From JAPLDB01 sp038230515 (GTDB lineage Bacteria; Bacteroidota; Bacteroidia; AKYH767-A; 2013-40CM-41-45): DNA of 64,000 nt. The position numbers and the translations under genes were made by a program. Under the pieces are notes generated by a model. The model saw nothing but the letters and a program-made list of their open reading frames with translations. It ran no database searches and was not told where the DNA came from. Location: NCBI GenBank assembly GCA_038230515.1, contig JBBRND010000019.1, forward strand, positions 1 to 64,000, given 5' to 3'. Shown piece after piece: positions 1 through 9,539 of the stretch (the stretch's first letter is position 1; the number at the start of each line of letters is the position of its first letter).

Positions 1-758
1 ATACAACTGTCAGTCTGATTAAAAACATTGCAACTTACATTGTAATAGGTGCGATGCATGCCGCCCCAAAATTCCGACTGACATTGTATGGTTGCACTGT
101 CAGCATCTAATTGTGAGAGTTGATTCCAGTCTGCCATCCAACTCCAGCATGTTACCAAAGAAGTATCCAGGAGGAGTGCACTGCCTACTGCATTTCCGAT
201 TTCAAATTGTGAACAAGTAATAGGGTATCCGTTTGTTCTGAAAATTCCTCTGCCCAAATAAATACCACCAGAACTCCATGAACTTTGTAAATCCCATTGA
301 CCGGAACTGTCAAAATCAACAGTGAGGTTTCCAACAGGAATACCTCCTGAGTTAATTACATTTCCTGCCGAAGTTGATTTGAAATTAAGTGTACCCGATA
401 CATTCCACGTCATACCCGCATTTAAAATAAGAGATCCGTAAACATCAAGTTGGCCATACCCTCCGAAAATTAAAGGACTATTCGTTGCTCCACTCCAATC
501 CATCGTCCTGCAATTCGTGATCGTAGTATCCATGTAAACCGTATCGCCCGTTGTTGCAAATGAGTTTGCATCAAAGAATACATCATCACTTGGGCTTGGT
601 ATCGTCACATGAAACACATTGCCACCACTGGTAGTAGCCCAGTGCGTAGCATAATCGCTCCATGTGCCTGTGCCGCCAACCCAATAATAGTTAGAAGCAA
701 AAAGAGAAGAAGTAAAAAGCAAAGAAGAGAGGAATAGTAAAGCGGTGTTTTTTTTCAT
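1..758 (-). CDS. Secreted surface protein, N-terminal part (truncated by window edge)
   Basis: Reading leftward from an ATG at 758, the frame stays open to the window edge (252 codons). It begins with a Sec signal peptide (MKKNTALLFLSSLLFTSSLFA), then NYYWVGGTGTWSDYATHWAT, a tryptophan-rich opening common in large secreted Bacteroidota proteins made of beta-helix-like repeats. The rest is rich in N, T, S and G with short beta-strand-like segments. The 898-residue protein at 51.3-54.0 kb starts in a similar style (FYSRTSGGNWNANATWS). By analogy it is probably a T9SS cargo or adhesin, but the C-terminal sorting domain lies outside the window, so this is inference. The start is fixed by the signal peptide. 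Confidence 0.75.
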   Translation of the reverse strand, partial: MKKNTALLFLSSLLFTSSLFASNYYWVGGTGTWSDYATHWATTSGGNVFHVTIPSPSDDVFFDANSFATTGDTVYMDTTITNCRTMDWSGATNSPLIFGGYGQLDVYGSLILNAGMTWNVSGTLNFKSTSAGNVINSGGIPVGNLTVDFDSSGQWDLQSSWSSGGIYLGRGIFRTNGYPITCSQFEIGNAVGSALLLDTSLVTCWSWMADWNQLSQLDADSATIQCQSEFWGGMHRTYYNVSCNVFNQTDSC

Positions 759-1253
759 AAGAGTAAAAGATTAAGTGAAAAAGCGAAAGGCGATTATTAA
801 AAAGGTTCTTAACTGTAAGTGCCACTCATCCATCCAAAAGTTGCACGCCAGTCCGAATAAATATTTATCAATAGTAGGCAATTGGAGTTTCAAAAACAAA
901 TTCACTGAACCCTCCCCAAAAGAAGCTTTCCACTTCTCGTCTCGTCTTAAAAAAAGTCAACACATTGGGATTAATAAGAAAAGTCCTCTTCACCAAGCCC
1001 CCTTCACCAACCCATCATGCCAGGCACGCCTTTTAAAAATCGGTCGAGAGCAGCGAGATCAAAGGCAAGATTTTTAAGCAGCGTGGGCGGCATGGCGAAG
1101 CCCTGCGGTTTGAGCAATAGTTTTTTTCAATCACACTTAAATCCTTCAATCCGTTTAATCACGGTTCAGACATTCTTTCAATATTTCCTCCCATTTTCCG
1201 TTATGTCCCTAAAGGTTTTCTCCTCAAAAGTTCCGTAATAAAATAACAGTTCG
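759..1253. other. Intergenic region, no convincing gene
   Basis: The short open frames here overlap one another in different frames, lack recognisable domains and contain low-complexity lysine/serine stretches. I see no RNA gene or clear terminator. The region separates the minus-strand secreted protein from the plus-strand small gene at 1254, so it should hold both promoters, but I could not place a TTTG/TAnnTTTG pair with confidence. Confidence 0.4.
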
Positions 1254-1712
1254 ATGCCATCCGAAAATAATGATCAGCACATCGCACTCATCAAACGCTT
1301 CATTCAGGAGTTTTTGCCCTGCAGCAACAGCGAGCAAAAATATTCACACAACGAGTTTTCATTCGTATTAAAAACCGTTGCCAAAATAGTTCTCCGTTTC
1401 GGCAAAATCACAGTCTCAGAAGAAGACCTTCTTCAATGTTTTTCAGAGTTGGATTACAACCTGTATGCAAGAGAAAAACCGGCCGGCATACCCAAAAAAA
1501 GAAATGCGGTTGAACGGAGCATCTCTGATATGGACGCGTTTATTTACGTTTCAGTCAGCTCAACCGCTGTATTGGATCTTAAAAAAGCATCAACCAGTAT
1601 AGCTCTTCAAAAAGATCAGTTAAAGATCATCTCCCTTCTTCGGTTAAAAGAACAGCTTACCACCTTCTTCAAAAATGCTGATTTCTCAGATTCACCCGGA
1701 TCAGCTCCGTAG
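1254..1712 (+). CDS. Hypothetical protein, 152 aa
   Basis: No family recognised. The protein is soluble and mixed-charge with no signal peptide or membrane segment. It appears mostly alpha-helical: amphipathic stretches at about residues 5-18, 32-65 (ending SELDYNLYAREKP) and 115-143. A basic loop (IPKKRNAVERS, near residues 79-89) sits in the middle. Codon use and amino acid balance look like real coding sequence rather than a shadow frame, and nothing overlaps it on the other strand. It stands alone, followed by a 445-bp gap. No function can be assigned. Confidence 0.5.
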   Translation: MPSENNDQHIALIKRFIQEFLPCSNSEQKYSHNEFSFVLKTVAKIVLRFGKITVSEEDLLQCFSELDYNLYAREKPAGIPKKRNAVERSISDMDAFIYVSVSSTAVLDLKKASTSIALQKDQLKIISLLRLKEQLTTFFKNADFSDSPGSAP

Positions 1713-2157
1713 CTCCTCCGTGGCTGCTTGCTGTCTCCTTGCTGTCTCCTCCCTGTTTGATGCATGAGACAGTCCAGGTTTCATGTTCACTTCATCTTCC
1801 GAAGTTGCCTTTATTCTTCGCTGCTCGAACCCGCCACCTTATGTCGCGCGCCTGTCCGTTTCATCTGGGAAGCCGCTCCGTTGTGCTAAGTAAATGGCGG
1901 ATAAAGAATAGTTCTTGAGTACAATTTACATTCTTACAAGGTCAACCACCCGCTTCGCATCACCAATTACTCGTTCTCCCTTTACAAACTGCTTTGCTTC
2001 GTGTTTCTTTATGTTTTGAAAATAGATTTAAGAAGTTTCACATTTATCAATAAACGCATCCACTACCTATTATAATGAGCTCACCAATAATATCTTTTTG
2101 CCAGTCGAATCTTTTAGTTACTTTTCGCAGGAATAAAACACACTACATTTTTGCCTC
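1713..2157. other. Intergenic region with short 11-bp direct repeat
   Basis: No gene seen. It contains a perfect tandem TTGCTGTCTCC at 1728-1738 and 1739-1749. Just before the 2158 start is TACATTTTTGC (2144-2154), which resembles the Bacteroidota -7 box but with one extra base. GC content falls toward the 3' end, as expected of a promoter region. Confidence 0.4.
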
Positions 2158-5100
2158 ATGAGTTTCAGAAGAACTTTTTTACTTCTGATTTTTCTTCTCA
2201 GCATATTTTTTGCTGAACGCACCCGCGCCCAACTGAGCGTGAGCAGCGGCTTTACCCCACAACAGCTTGTACAAAATGTACTGATTGGAAACGGAGTGAG
2301 CGCAACAAACATTACTTACAGCGGGGCCCCGCTTGCCATCGGAAAATTTAACGGCATGATGAGCAACATCGGTCTCGCAAGCGGAGTACTGCTTACCAAT
2401 GGAAGCATCAATAATGCACCCGGTCCTAATAATTTACCTGATGCGCAGACTGCAAACGGAGAACCGGGCGATCCTGATTTGGATGCACTCTTAGCGGGCA
2501 CAGGCAATGTAACATTCGATCGTTCAGTTCTTGAATTTGATTTCGTTCCTCAAACAAATTTCATTCAGTTCAATTATGTGTTTGCTTCGGAAGAATACAA
2601 TGAATATGTATGTGCAAATGTGAATGACATCTTTGCATTTTTCATCAGCGGTCCCGGCATTGTGGGTGCGCCAAACATTGCCACTCTTCCCGGTGGATTG
2701 CCTGTGGCAATTGACAACGTGAACAATGGCAGCGTTGGATCTAACGGCACAGCCGGTCCAAACTGCCACCTCGGCAACTCGGCTTATTTTGTGGACAATG
2801 ATTCTCCTCCGGGACCTACTGTTCAGTACGATGGTTTCACGGTTGTGCTCACTGCATCTTGCATTGTTCAAAAATGTCAGTCATATCATATCAAGATTGC
2901 AATTGCCGATGTAGGCGATCAGATTTTTGACTCCGGAGTTTTTCTTGAGGCAGGAAGTTTCAGCAGCGGCACAACAGTTCATGCAAGTGCAAATGCAAAC
3001 GGAGGCGCAACAATTTTCAGTTGTGCTCCCACCATTGTGCAATTCAATAACGCCAGTACAGGAACCAATCAGTTCATCTGGCATTTTGGTGACGGTACTG
3101 CAAGCAATCTGGCAAATCCTTCGCATGTATATCTGAACAACGGCAATTACAATGTAACTCTTTACGCAATTGATACAAGTGCCTGCCAGAATAATGACAC
3201 TCTTATCTTCCCGATAACTATCGGCAATTCACAACTTGCAGCGAACTTTACGACAAGTACGCAGCGGTTTTGCGATTCACTTTCTGTAACCCTTCATAAC
3301 ACCAGCATTGCTGCTAATCAGATAAGCTGGAATCTCGGAGATGGAACTACTGCAACAGGAAATGTGGTGCATCATAGTTATCACACTCCAGGCGATTACA
3401 TTGTTGTACTCACGGCAGTTGATACCGTTTGCAACGTTACAAAAACGCATAGAGATACCATTCAGGTTACGCCCTGGGTTCATGTAACTGCAAGTTGTGC
3501 TGAAAATATTGATGCGGGATGCACACCGTTAACTGTAAACTTTACAAGTGCAGTTACCGGCACTTCTTCCCTTCTCTGGAATTTTGGTGACGGCACTGCC
3601 TTTGCGACAGTGCCAAATCCTGCACACGTATTTCAAACAGCAGGGGACTTCCTCATCTTCTTATACATTACCGATACTTCCATTTGCCATCACAGCATTA
3701 TTGATACGTTGCGCATGCATACGATAACGAGTGCGCTCAATCCTTCATTTGCACTTGTGGGCACGAGGTATTGCGATTCACTGAATGTGCAGCTTACGAA
3801 TACAAGTGTGGGAGCGCATCAATATAAATGGCTGTTCAGTGATGGAAGCTCAGCACAGTCAACAAACTCAGCGCACACGTTTCACAATCCCGGAAATTAT
3901 ACAGTGCAGTTAATCGGAATGGATACTGTGTGCAATGTTTCTGACACAGTAACTCAAAATGTTGAGATCATTGCTTCACCAGTTGTTACCGCTCAGGCGA
4001 CTCCGGATACAATGACAGGTTGCGTTCCTCTTTCCATCAACTTCAGCAACACAAGTATCAACACAAGTGAATTCATCTGGAGTTTTGATGACAGCACTTC
4101 GCAAAGTATTCTTCAAAATCCTTCTCACACTTTTAATTCGAGTGGACCCTACAATGTTCAATTGATTGCGGTTGATACTTCCATTTGTCACCGTTCGGAC
4201 ACCATGTATGTAAACATTGCACCCATTAATCCTCAGCCGGTCGCTTCTTTCACCGCAGTGCCGTTAAGCGTTTGCGATTCTCTTGTTCTTAATTTTACCA
4301 ATACAAGTTTGTACTCACAAACCTGGCACTGGAATTTTGGCGATGGAAACACAGACAGCATTGGGTTCATTCATCACACATATGTGGATTGGGGAACTTA
4401 TACAGTTACACTGAATGTTCTTGATACTATTTGCCTGCAAACAGCAACTACTCAACAGGTCTTCTATTTGCCTCCTCACATTGTTCTTGGCATTGGCAGC
4501 GATACCACTCAGGGATGCGATCCGTTTACTATCAACCTTATAAACGCAACAACGGGTACAGATCAATACACATGGAGTTTCAGTGACGGCAGTTCATCGG
4601 AAACTACAACGCAACCATCGCATACTTTTTACGGAGCGGGAAACTATAACATACATCTCGTTGCTACAGATACTACAGCATGTCATCATAACAAAATGAC
4701 TGATATTCCGGTTCACGTTTTTAACAGTTCCGTCATCACTACATTTAATTTGCAGGCATCGAATGGGTGTGATTCATTAACTGTTGATCTTTCCAATACT
4801 TCTTTTGGTGCACAAATTTATTTGTGGGATTTCGGTGATGGATCAACTTCTTCTGATGCACTCATTCATCACGTATATCATACTCCGGGGGATTACACCA
4901 TTCAACTTACGGGACACGACAGTGTGTGCGGAGCTACTGATTTCACTTCGCAGGTTGTAACTCTGCTGCCGCGTATTATTGCAACTGCGCAGACAGATGT
5001 TACTGAAGGATGCGACCCACTCACGATCAACTACAATGATCCGGATACCATATCTCCAAATGCACTTTTTCTCTGGAGCTTAGGAAACGGAGAATATTCA

Positions 5101-5733
5101 ACTTCAAAAAACGGAACCATTACTTTTCCTGAAGGAACATACAATGTATTGCTGACTGTTCAGCAGGATCACACTTGCAATTTTTCTGACACTGCCTCTT
5201 TCACTATTAAGGTGAATCCCCAGCCCGTGGCTGAATTTGTAATCCCTGAAGAAATAGTACTTGAGGATCAAATCCGCTTTACAAATCAGAGTTTGAAAGG
5301 AATTACCTATCAATGGGATTTTGGTGATCAGACATTTTCTGATGCTGTAAATCCTATTCATCTTTTTCCAGACTCCGGTGATTACCAGATTTGCCTGACC
5401 ACGACAAATGGAAATTGCATTGACACAACTTGTAAAAATCTACGCGTGAAAGAATTTGTTGCCGATCTTTTTATTCCTAATTCGTTCACTCCAAATCATG
5501 ACGGGCGCAACGATAATTTTGCTCCCCTTGCACTCAACGTAGCCAGTATTGACTTCAGTATTTTTGATCGCTGGGGTATGGAAGTGTTTCACACTGCAAC
5601 TTTTGGTACTGCGTGGGATGGGAAGCATAATGGTATTGATTCACCTTCTGATGTGTATGTCTATAGGGTGAAAGCTGTTTTGGCTGACGGTAAGAAAATT
5701 GAAAAAATCGGACACGTTACAATTGTGCGTTGA
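2158..5733 (+). CDS. Choice-of-anchor L / multi-PKD protein with T9SS type B C-terminal domain
   Basis: A 1191-residue secreted protein. A signal peptide (residues 1-25, ending TRAQ) is followed by a choice-of-anchor L region (about 26-270; SGVLLTNGSIN, ASEEYNEYV, DIFAFFISGPG). Then come about ten PKD-like repeats recognisable by W-x-F-G-D-G or W-x-F-S-D-G and the later GxYxVxL strand. Some copies are degenerate (FDDS, LGNG). The last ~95 residues (IPNSFTPNHDGRNDNF ... FDRWG ... AWDGKHNG ... VYVYRVKA) are the gliding-motility-associated CHU_C domain, the type B T9SS signal. It is expected to be an exported, surface-attached adhesin. PorP/SprF-type proteins such as the one at 23.8 kb are associated with type B cargo in characterised Bacteroidota; the link here is inference. 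Confidence 0.9.
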   Translation: MSFRRTFLLLIFLLSIFFAERTRAQLSVSSGFTPQQLVQNVLIGNGVSATNITYSGAPLAIGKFNGMMSNIGLASGVLLTNGSINNAPGPNNLPDAQTANGEPGDPDLDALLAGTGNVTFDRSVLEFDFVPQTNFIQFNYVFASEEYNEYVCANVNDIFAFFISGPGIVGAPNIATLPGGLPVAIDNVNNGSVGSNGTAGPNCHLGNSAYFVDNDSPPGPTVQYDGFTVVLTASCIVQKCQSYHIKIAIADVGDQIFDSGVFLEAGSFSSGTTVHASANANGGATIFSCAPTIVQFNNASTGTNQFIWHFGDGTASNLANPSHVYLNNGNYNVTLYAIDTSACQNNDTLIFPITIGNSQLAANFTTSTQRFCDSLSVTLHNTSIAANQISWNLGDGTTATGNVVHHSYHTPGDYIVVLTAVDTVCNVTKTHRDTIQVTPWVHVTASCAENIDAGCTPLTVNFTSAVTGTSSLLWNFGDGTAFATVPNPAHVFQTAGDFLIFLYITDTSICHHSIIDTLRMHTITSALNPSFALVGTRYCDSLNVQLTNTSVGAHQYKWLFSDGSSAQSTNSAHTFHNPGNYTVQLIGMDTVCNVSDTVTQNVEIIASPVVTAQATPDTMTGCVPLSINFSNTSINTSEFIWSFDDSTSQSILQNPSHTFNSSGPYNVQLIAVDTSICHRSDTMYVNIAPINPQPVASFTAVPLSVCDSLVLNFTNTSLYSQTWHWNFGDGNTDSIGFIHHTYVDWGTYTVTLNVLDTICLQTATTQQVFYLPPHIVLGIGSDTTQGCDPFTINLINATTGTDQYTWSFSDGSSSETTTQPSHTFYGAGNYNIHLVATDTTACHHNKMTDIPVHVFNSSVITTFNLQASNGCDSLTVDLSNTSFGAQIYLWDFGDGSTSSDALIHHVYHTPGDYTIQLTGHDSVCGATDFTSQVVTLLPRIIATAQTDVTEGCDPLTINYNDPDTISPNALFLWSLGNGEYSTSKNGTITFPEGTYNVLLTVQQDHTCNFSDTASFTIKVNPQPVAEFVIPEEIVLEDQIRFTNQSLKGITYQWDFGDQTFSDAVNPIHLFPDSGDYQICLTTTNGNCIDTTCKNLRVKEFVADLFIPNSFTPNHDGRNDNFAPLALNVASIDFSIFDRWGMEVFHTATFGTAWDGKHNGIDSPSDVYVYRVKAVLADGKKIEKIGHVTIVR

Positions 5734-5846
5734 TCTACTTTTATTCAATCCCAATCTATTTTCTTCATGTTGAAAACTATTGTTAGCTGAAAAATTTCTT
5801 GCAAAGAATTTTTCAAAATTTGCTTTCATTCTAAATCTGTTTTACC

Positions 5847-6989
5847 ATGTCACAAGCGCCACTGAAAATAATGATCGTTGAGGATGAAATAATCGTTGCA
5901 AAAGACATACAACGCATTCTTAAAAAACTTGGCTATGAAGCGTATGATCCGTTTTCAAATGGAAAGAAAGCAATAGAGGCGCTTGAAAAACTTCATCCCG
6001 ACCTTGTTCTTCTCGACATTAATCTTAAAGGCAGCGAACTTGACGGCATCAACGTAGGAGAAAAGATTCATCAGAATTATCAGATTCCTTTTATCTATCT
6101 TACTGCTTTCAGTGATAAGAACACTCTTGAGCGTGCGAAAATGACAGAGCCATATGGCTACATCATCAAACCATTTGAAGAAGATGATATCCGCACGGCA
6201 GTGGAGATTGCTTATTACAAATACACGAAAGATCTTGAGATTGCGAATAAAGGAAACCGGTTTGCTCTTGCGCTCGACAGTGTTGATGTGGCAGTCATTA
6301 TTACAGACAGCAATGAAAAAGTTATTTTTATGAATAAGATGGCTGAAACCCTTACCGGATGCCACAAGCAGGATGCAATCGGCAAAGACATCAGCCAGGC
6401 AATGAAGAACAGCGGGAACGAAACACGAACCGTTTTCAAAACGCTTGCTCATACCGTAGTTGGTGAAGCGCATAAAGATAAATCAGATGGGAGCGTTGCA
6501 ATCTCAAACGGAATGGCTGAGCATAAAGTAAGTGTGAATACATTTCCGATTCTTACTGTGAATAATAAAATCAACGGTTGCGCTTTTGTACTTTCCTCCC
6601 CAGGACATAAAGAACCCTTGGAAGAAAACGCCACTGATAAAAATCTTTTCAACTTCCTCGAAAATATTTATGCTAATAATAGTTTTTTCATCAAGAAGGA
6701 TACTCGTTTTGTAAAAGTAAATTTTCAGGATATTCTATGGATTGAAGCGCTCGATAATTATGTGATTATAAAAACATCTTCCAAAGAACAATTCATCCTT
6801 CATAGTTCTATGAAAGATATTGAAGTAAAACTTCCGCAGCTTAATTTTGCGCGTGTTCATCGCTCTTACATTATCGGACTTGACAAGATTAATGCGCTCG
6901 AAGAAAACGCTGCAATTATTGACGGTAACCGTATCCCTATCGGAAAATCTTACAGGGATAATCTGATGAGCAGGATAAATCTTTTGTAG
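5847..6989 (+). CDS. Response regulator: receiver-PAS-LytTR
   Basis: 380 residues, three domains. The receiver domain (about 6-122) has acidic residues E12/D13/E14, phospho-acceptor D57 (LVLLDINLKG), T86 and K108 (IIKPF), all canonical. A PAS-like domain (about 135-250; FALALDSVDVAVIITDSNEKVIF begins it) follows. The last ~95 residues are a LytTR DNA-binding domain (VNFQDILWIEALDNYVII, HSSMKDIE, FARVHRSYIIGLDKI). It should be a cytoplasmic DNA-binding regulator phosphorylated by a histidine kinase. No kinase gene lies beside it, so it is an orphan here. It starts 113 bp after the adhesin gene. Confidence 0.9.
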   Translation: MSQAPLKIMIVEDEIIVAKDIQRILKKLGYEAYDPFSNGKKAIEALEKLHPDLVLLDINLKGSELDGINVGEKIHQNYQIPFIYLTAFSDKNTLERAKMTEPYGYIIKPFEEDDIRTAVEIAYYKYTKDLEIANKGNRFALALDSVDVAVIITDSNEKVIFMNKMAETLTGCHKQDAIGKDISQAMKNSGNETRTVFKTLAHTVVGEAHKDKSDGSVAISNGMAEHKVSVNTFPILTVNNKINGCAFVLSSPGHKEPLEENATDKNLFNFLENIYANNSFFIKKDTRFVKVNFQDILWIEALDNYVIIKTSSKEQFILHSSMKDIEVKLPQLNFARVHRSYIIGLDKINALEENAAIIDGNRIPIGKSYRDNLMSRINLL

Positions 6990-7000
6990 GTTAAATACCG

Positions 7001-7019
7001 GAAGGAAAAATAATCCTTC
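7001..7019. terminator. Short hairpin between convergent genes
   Basis: GAAGGA (7001-7006) pairs with TCCTTC (7014-7019) around an A/T loop, between the regulator stop (6989) and the stop of the minus-strand gene (7025). The stem is only six base pairs, so its role as a bidirectional terminator is tentative. Confidence 0.35.
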
Positions 7020-7024
7020 TTACT

Positions 7025-7876
7025 TCAGATAATTCTGAATCCAATTCCAGCAGTGTAATAAAATCCAGGCTCTGCTTTTAAATACTTCGGTTGATTGAGC
7101 GGAATGTTGTAGTTAGCTGAAAACTCAATGATGAATTTGCCGATGTCGTATTCAATAGGCAAAGAAAAATCAATTCCGGATAAATTAAATTTGGTTACTT
7201 CTTTTGTAGCAAGTGACCGTTTCAAAGAATCGCGCGGGAGAAGCCGGTAGAAGTGAAGAGTGCCTGCATTGAGCATCGCAGTAGGTCTGATGTACAGGTC
7301 ATCATTATTTCCCAAAAGATAATCGAATTCGAATTCATGATACAACTCAAAGGTGAAAAGATAGTCAGGTGAAGCACTGCCGAAGTAGAGACTGCCAGTT
7401 AGTTTCGGCTGAATAATTTTTGAATCGTAATTAAGAGAGAGTTCAAGATTATTTTTCAGTGAGGATTGAATCTGTACGCTGCTGTCGCTGTAAGCAAATC
7501 GTGAATAGCTTGCTGATGTTTTTATCTTTTTTAGAAGGGTGAAATCCCATCCTGCAATCAGTTGTGCTTCGTCCCAACGGTTTTCCGGCTTTACTAAACG
7601 GTAGGATGTAAAGCCAGTGTAGAATCCTGAACGTGCTTCGTAAAGGAGGGAAGGAGAAAAATAAACAATGCGCTGGTTGCTTTTTCTTCCGTAGAAAACT
7701 TTGTCGCTGCTATAATCAATACTGAGGATTAAACTCCGGTCGTAGAGTTTGTTATTTTTAATGTCATTGTTGTCAATATTTTCCTGTGCGGAAGATTTAC
7801 CAGCAGATAAAAAAATGATTGCGAAAAAAGTGAGGAGGTAGAGTTTCCCTGTTCGATGCATTGAAGATGTTTTCAT
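7025..7876 (-). CDS. Predicted outer-membrane beta-barrel protein, unknown function
   Basis: 283 residues. It opens with a signal peptide ending GKSSAQ; a shorter start at MHRTG (residue 6) is equally possible. The mature part alternates hydrophobic and polar residues in short segments (YFSPSLLYEARSGFYTGFTS, LELSLNYDS, PKLTGSLYFGSASPDYLFTF) separated by charged turns, and it ends with aromatic-rich YYTAGIGFRII, a pattern typical of outer-membrane barrels. No named family recognised. It lies 28 bp from the polyprenyl synthase start-distal end and may be cotranscribed with it on the minus strand. Barrel topology is inferred from composition only. Confidence 0.65.
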   Translation of the reverse strand: MKTSSMHRTGKLYLLTFFAIIFLSAGKSSAQENIDNNDIKNNKLYDRSLILSIDYSSDKVFYGRKSNQRIVYFSPSLLYEARSGFYTGFTSYRLVKPENRWDEAQLIAGWDFTLLKKIKTSASYSRFAYSDSSVQIQSSLKNNLELSLNYDSKIIQPKLTGSLYFGSASPDYLFTFELYHEFEFDYLLGNNDDLYIRPTAMLNAGTLHFYRLLPRDSLKRSLATKEVTKFNLSGIDFSLPIEYDIGKFIIEFSANYNIPLNQPKYLKAEPGFYYTAGIGFRII

Positions 7877-7903
7877 TCTTAAACGAATAAAAGTGAGAGA
7901 AGT

Positions 7904-8878
7904 TTAATGCTGTCGAAGCATAATTGTTTCGGCAAATCCGAGAAGCATCTGCTTTTTGCTTTCCTCAATAGAAATTGAATTGAGTGAAGCAGTTGCATTG
8001 GAATAAAATTTCTTCATTTCTTTTTCTGCATAGTTTTTCACTTGCAGCGCTTCGAAAATGTCTTTTACTGATGATATTTTTTCTTTTTCGTTAAATTCTT
8101 TTATGGAAGTCCAGTGATTGAGTTCTGTTCGTTGTGACGGAGAAGAAAGTTCAAATGCTTTAAGCAGAAGGAAGGTTTTTTTATTTACAATGACATCTCC
8201 TCCGCTTTGCTTTCCGAATTTTTCTTCATCGCCATAGAGATCAAGAATGTCGTCATGAAGTTGAAATGCAATACCGAGGTCTTTTCCGAAGTCGTAAATC
8301 AGTTTGCAGTTTTCTGAAGATGCATTTGCGATGATGGCTCCGGTTTTCAAAGAGCAGGCGAGAAGTGCTGCGGTTTTGAGTTCGATCATTTGCAGGTACT
8401 GATTGATGCTTACATCGGTGGTTGTCTGGAATGTCATGTCCCATTGTTGTCCTTCGCAAACGAGGAGGGCTGATTCAAGAAAATGATTCATGACTTCGCG
8501 CGATGTTTTTTCGTTTACGCGCATCATCAACTGACATGATTTAACAAACATAGCGTCTCCGGAGAGGATGGCGATGTCAGCGTTCCATTTGGTGTGTACG
8601 GTTTGCTGCGATCTGCGGAGGGGGGCTTTGTCCATGATGTCGTCATGGAGCAGGGTGAAGTTGTGAAATACTTCGATGCCGAGCGCGGCTGCGATTGCGT
8701 CTTCATAATTGCCGTTAAAAAGCTCACAGCTCATGAGTACCAATGCGGGACGGATTCTTTTTCCTCCGAGGTTGAGCATGTAGCGAACGGGGTCGTAGAG
8801 ATGGGCGGGTTGGGTGTTGAAGGAAAGTTTTTGAATTTCTTCTTCGATTAATTTTTGGAAAAAAGGAAGGGCGTGCAT
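7904..8878 (-). CDS. Polyprenyl diphosphate synthase (short/medium-chain isoprenyl transferase)
   Basis: Trans-isoprenyl diphosphate synthase, 324 residues from the preferred ATG at 8878. A longer frame from 8905 adds nine residues that lie before the conserved start MHALPFF. Landmarks: GGKRIRPAL (38-46); first aspartate-rich motif DDIMD at 79-83 inside LLHDDIMDKAPLRR; second motif DDILD at 209-213 followed by GDEEKFGKQSGGD. These bind Mg-diphosphate of the allylic substrate and isopentenyl diphosphate. F74, five residues before the first motif, is an aromatic that in this family favours shorter products (FPP/GGPP); that is inference. The product would feed quinones, carotenoids or undecaprenyl synthesis. 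CACCTTTG lies four bases before the ATG, see findings. Confidence 0.92.
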   Translation of the reverse strand: MHALPFFQKLIEEEIQKLSFNTQPAHLYDPVRYMLNLGGKRIRPALVLMSCELFNGNYEDAIAAALGIEVFHNFTLLHDDIMDKAPLRRSQQTVHTKWNADIAILSGDAMFVKSCQLMMRVNEKTSREVMNHFLESALLVCEGQQWDMTFQTTTDVSINQYLQMIELKTAALLACSLKTGAIIANASSENCKLIYDFGKDLGIAFQLHDDILDLYGDEEKFGKQSGGDVIVNKKTFLLLKAFELSSPSQRTELNHWTSIKEFNEKEKISSVKDIFEALQVKNYAEKEMKKFYSNATASLNSISIEESKKQMLLGFAETIMLRQH

Positions 8879-9000
8879 GGGGCAAAGGTGGGAAAAGGAG
8901 AGCAACGAATGACGAGTGGATTACGAATTAACGAATAGAAAAATGTGATCTGTGAAATGCAAATATGTGCGAAATGCGAAATGGGGGTGCTGATGAGATT

Positions 9001-9273
9001 GAGGTTTGGCTTGTTTGAAAAGAGAGGTGACACAGTTCAATTGAGGGTTGACGATATTCAAAAGAGGATTGACAACATTCGAAAGAGAGTTGTCATGTAT
9101 TGATTGAGGGTTGACGACATTCAAAAGAGGATTGACAACATTCGAAAGAGAGTTGTCATGTATTGATTGAGGGTTGACGACATTCAAAAGAGGGTTGACA
9201 ACATTCAATTGAGAGTTGTCATATATTGATTGAGGGTTGATGATATTGAAAAGAGGGTTGGCAGAATGGCTGT
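9001..9273. repeat. Array A: 13 tandem units of 21 bp
   Basis: Thirteen consecutive 21-bp units begin at 9001, 9022, 9043 and so on to 9253 with no indels. Three unit types alternate to give a 63-bp higher-order period: one with GGGTTGACGACATTCAAAA, one with GGATTGACAACATTCGAAA, and one with GAGTTGTCATGTATTGATT. TGACAAC in the second type is complementary to GTTGTCA in the third, so each 63 bp can fold into a hairpin. The array lies between the polyprenyl synthase start and the epimerase stop, both on minus. A minus-strand frame (9301-8921) reads through as heptads such as NPLLNVV, but I do not call it a gene. Confidence 0.9.
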
Positions 9274-9539
9274 GGATGATGTTTTTGGGCGAATTTTGCA
9301 ATATTTCTTGATTGCAGGAGGGTTAATGGAATTAAATCATTTTTAAGGGTGTTGGCTGATTGGAATGGTGACTACGAAGGGTGGGCTTTGCAAAATAGCC
9401 CTGATGGAAGCGGCATCCTTTTTTGCGCCTCTCCCCCAGCCCCTCTCCAATAGAGAGGGGAGAAAGCAAAAAAGATATAGCGGACAGCAGGTGGGGTGGT
9501 GGTTAGAGGTTTTGCAGTTTCGCTACAAATTGTTTGAAT
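9274..9539. other. Intergenic region downstream of the epimerase gene
   Basis: Apart from the palindrome at 9440-9460 I see no gene or further structure. Open frames here have no homology-like features and use the GC-rich palindrome as codons. Confidence 0.4.
9440..9460. repeat. REP-like palindrome
   Basis: CCCCTCTC (9440-9447) and GAGAGGGG (9453-9460) form a perfect 8-bp stem with a five-base loop. GC-rich palindromes of this kind are scattered in intergenic DNA of many Bacteroidota. It lies 80 bp beyond the epimerase stop on the transcript side, so it could also act as a 3'-end structure for that minus-strand gene. Confidence 0.6.

Noticed and set aside
775..1238. Two overlapping plus-strand frames in the first intergenic region
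   Set aside because: They overlap in different frames, have biased low-complexity composition, and no recognisable domain or promoter.
1830..1870. Possible tRNA 3' fragment (CTCGAACCCGCCACC)
   Set aside because: Only the T-arm-like piece is present; no acceptor or anticodon stem can be built around it.
8921..9301. Minus-strand 126-residue reading frame over array A
   Set aside because: It consists of heptads (NPLLNVV and relatives) generated by the 21-bp step. Its end has no domain and its start has no promoter support. A period divisible by three keeps frames open by itself.
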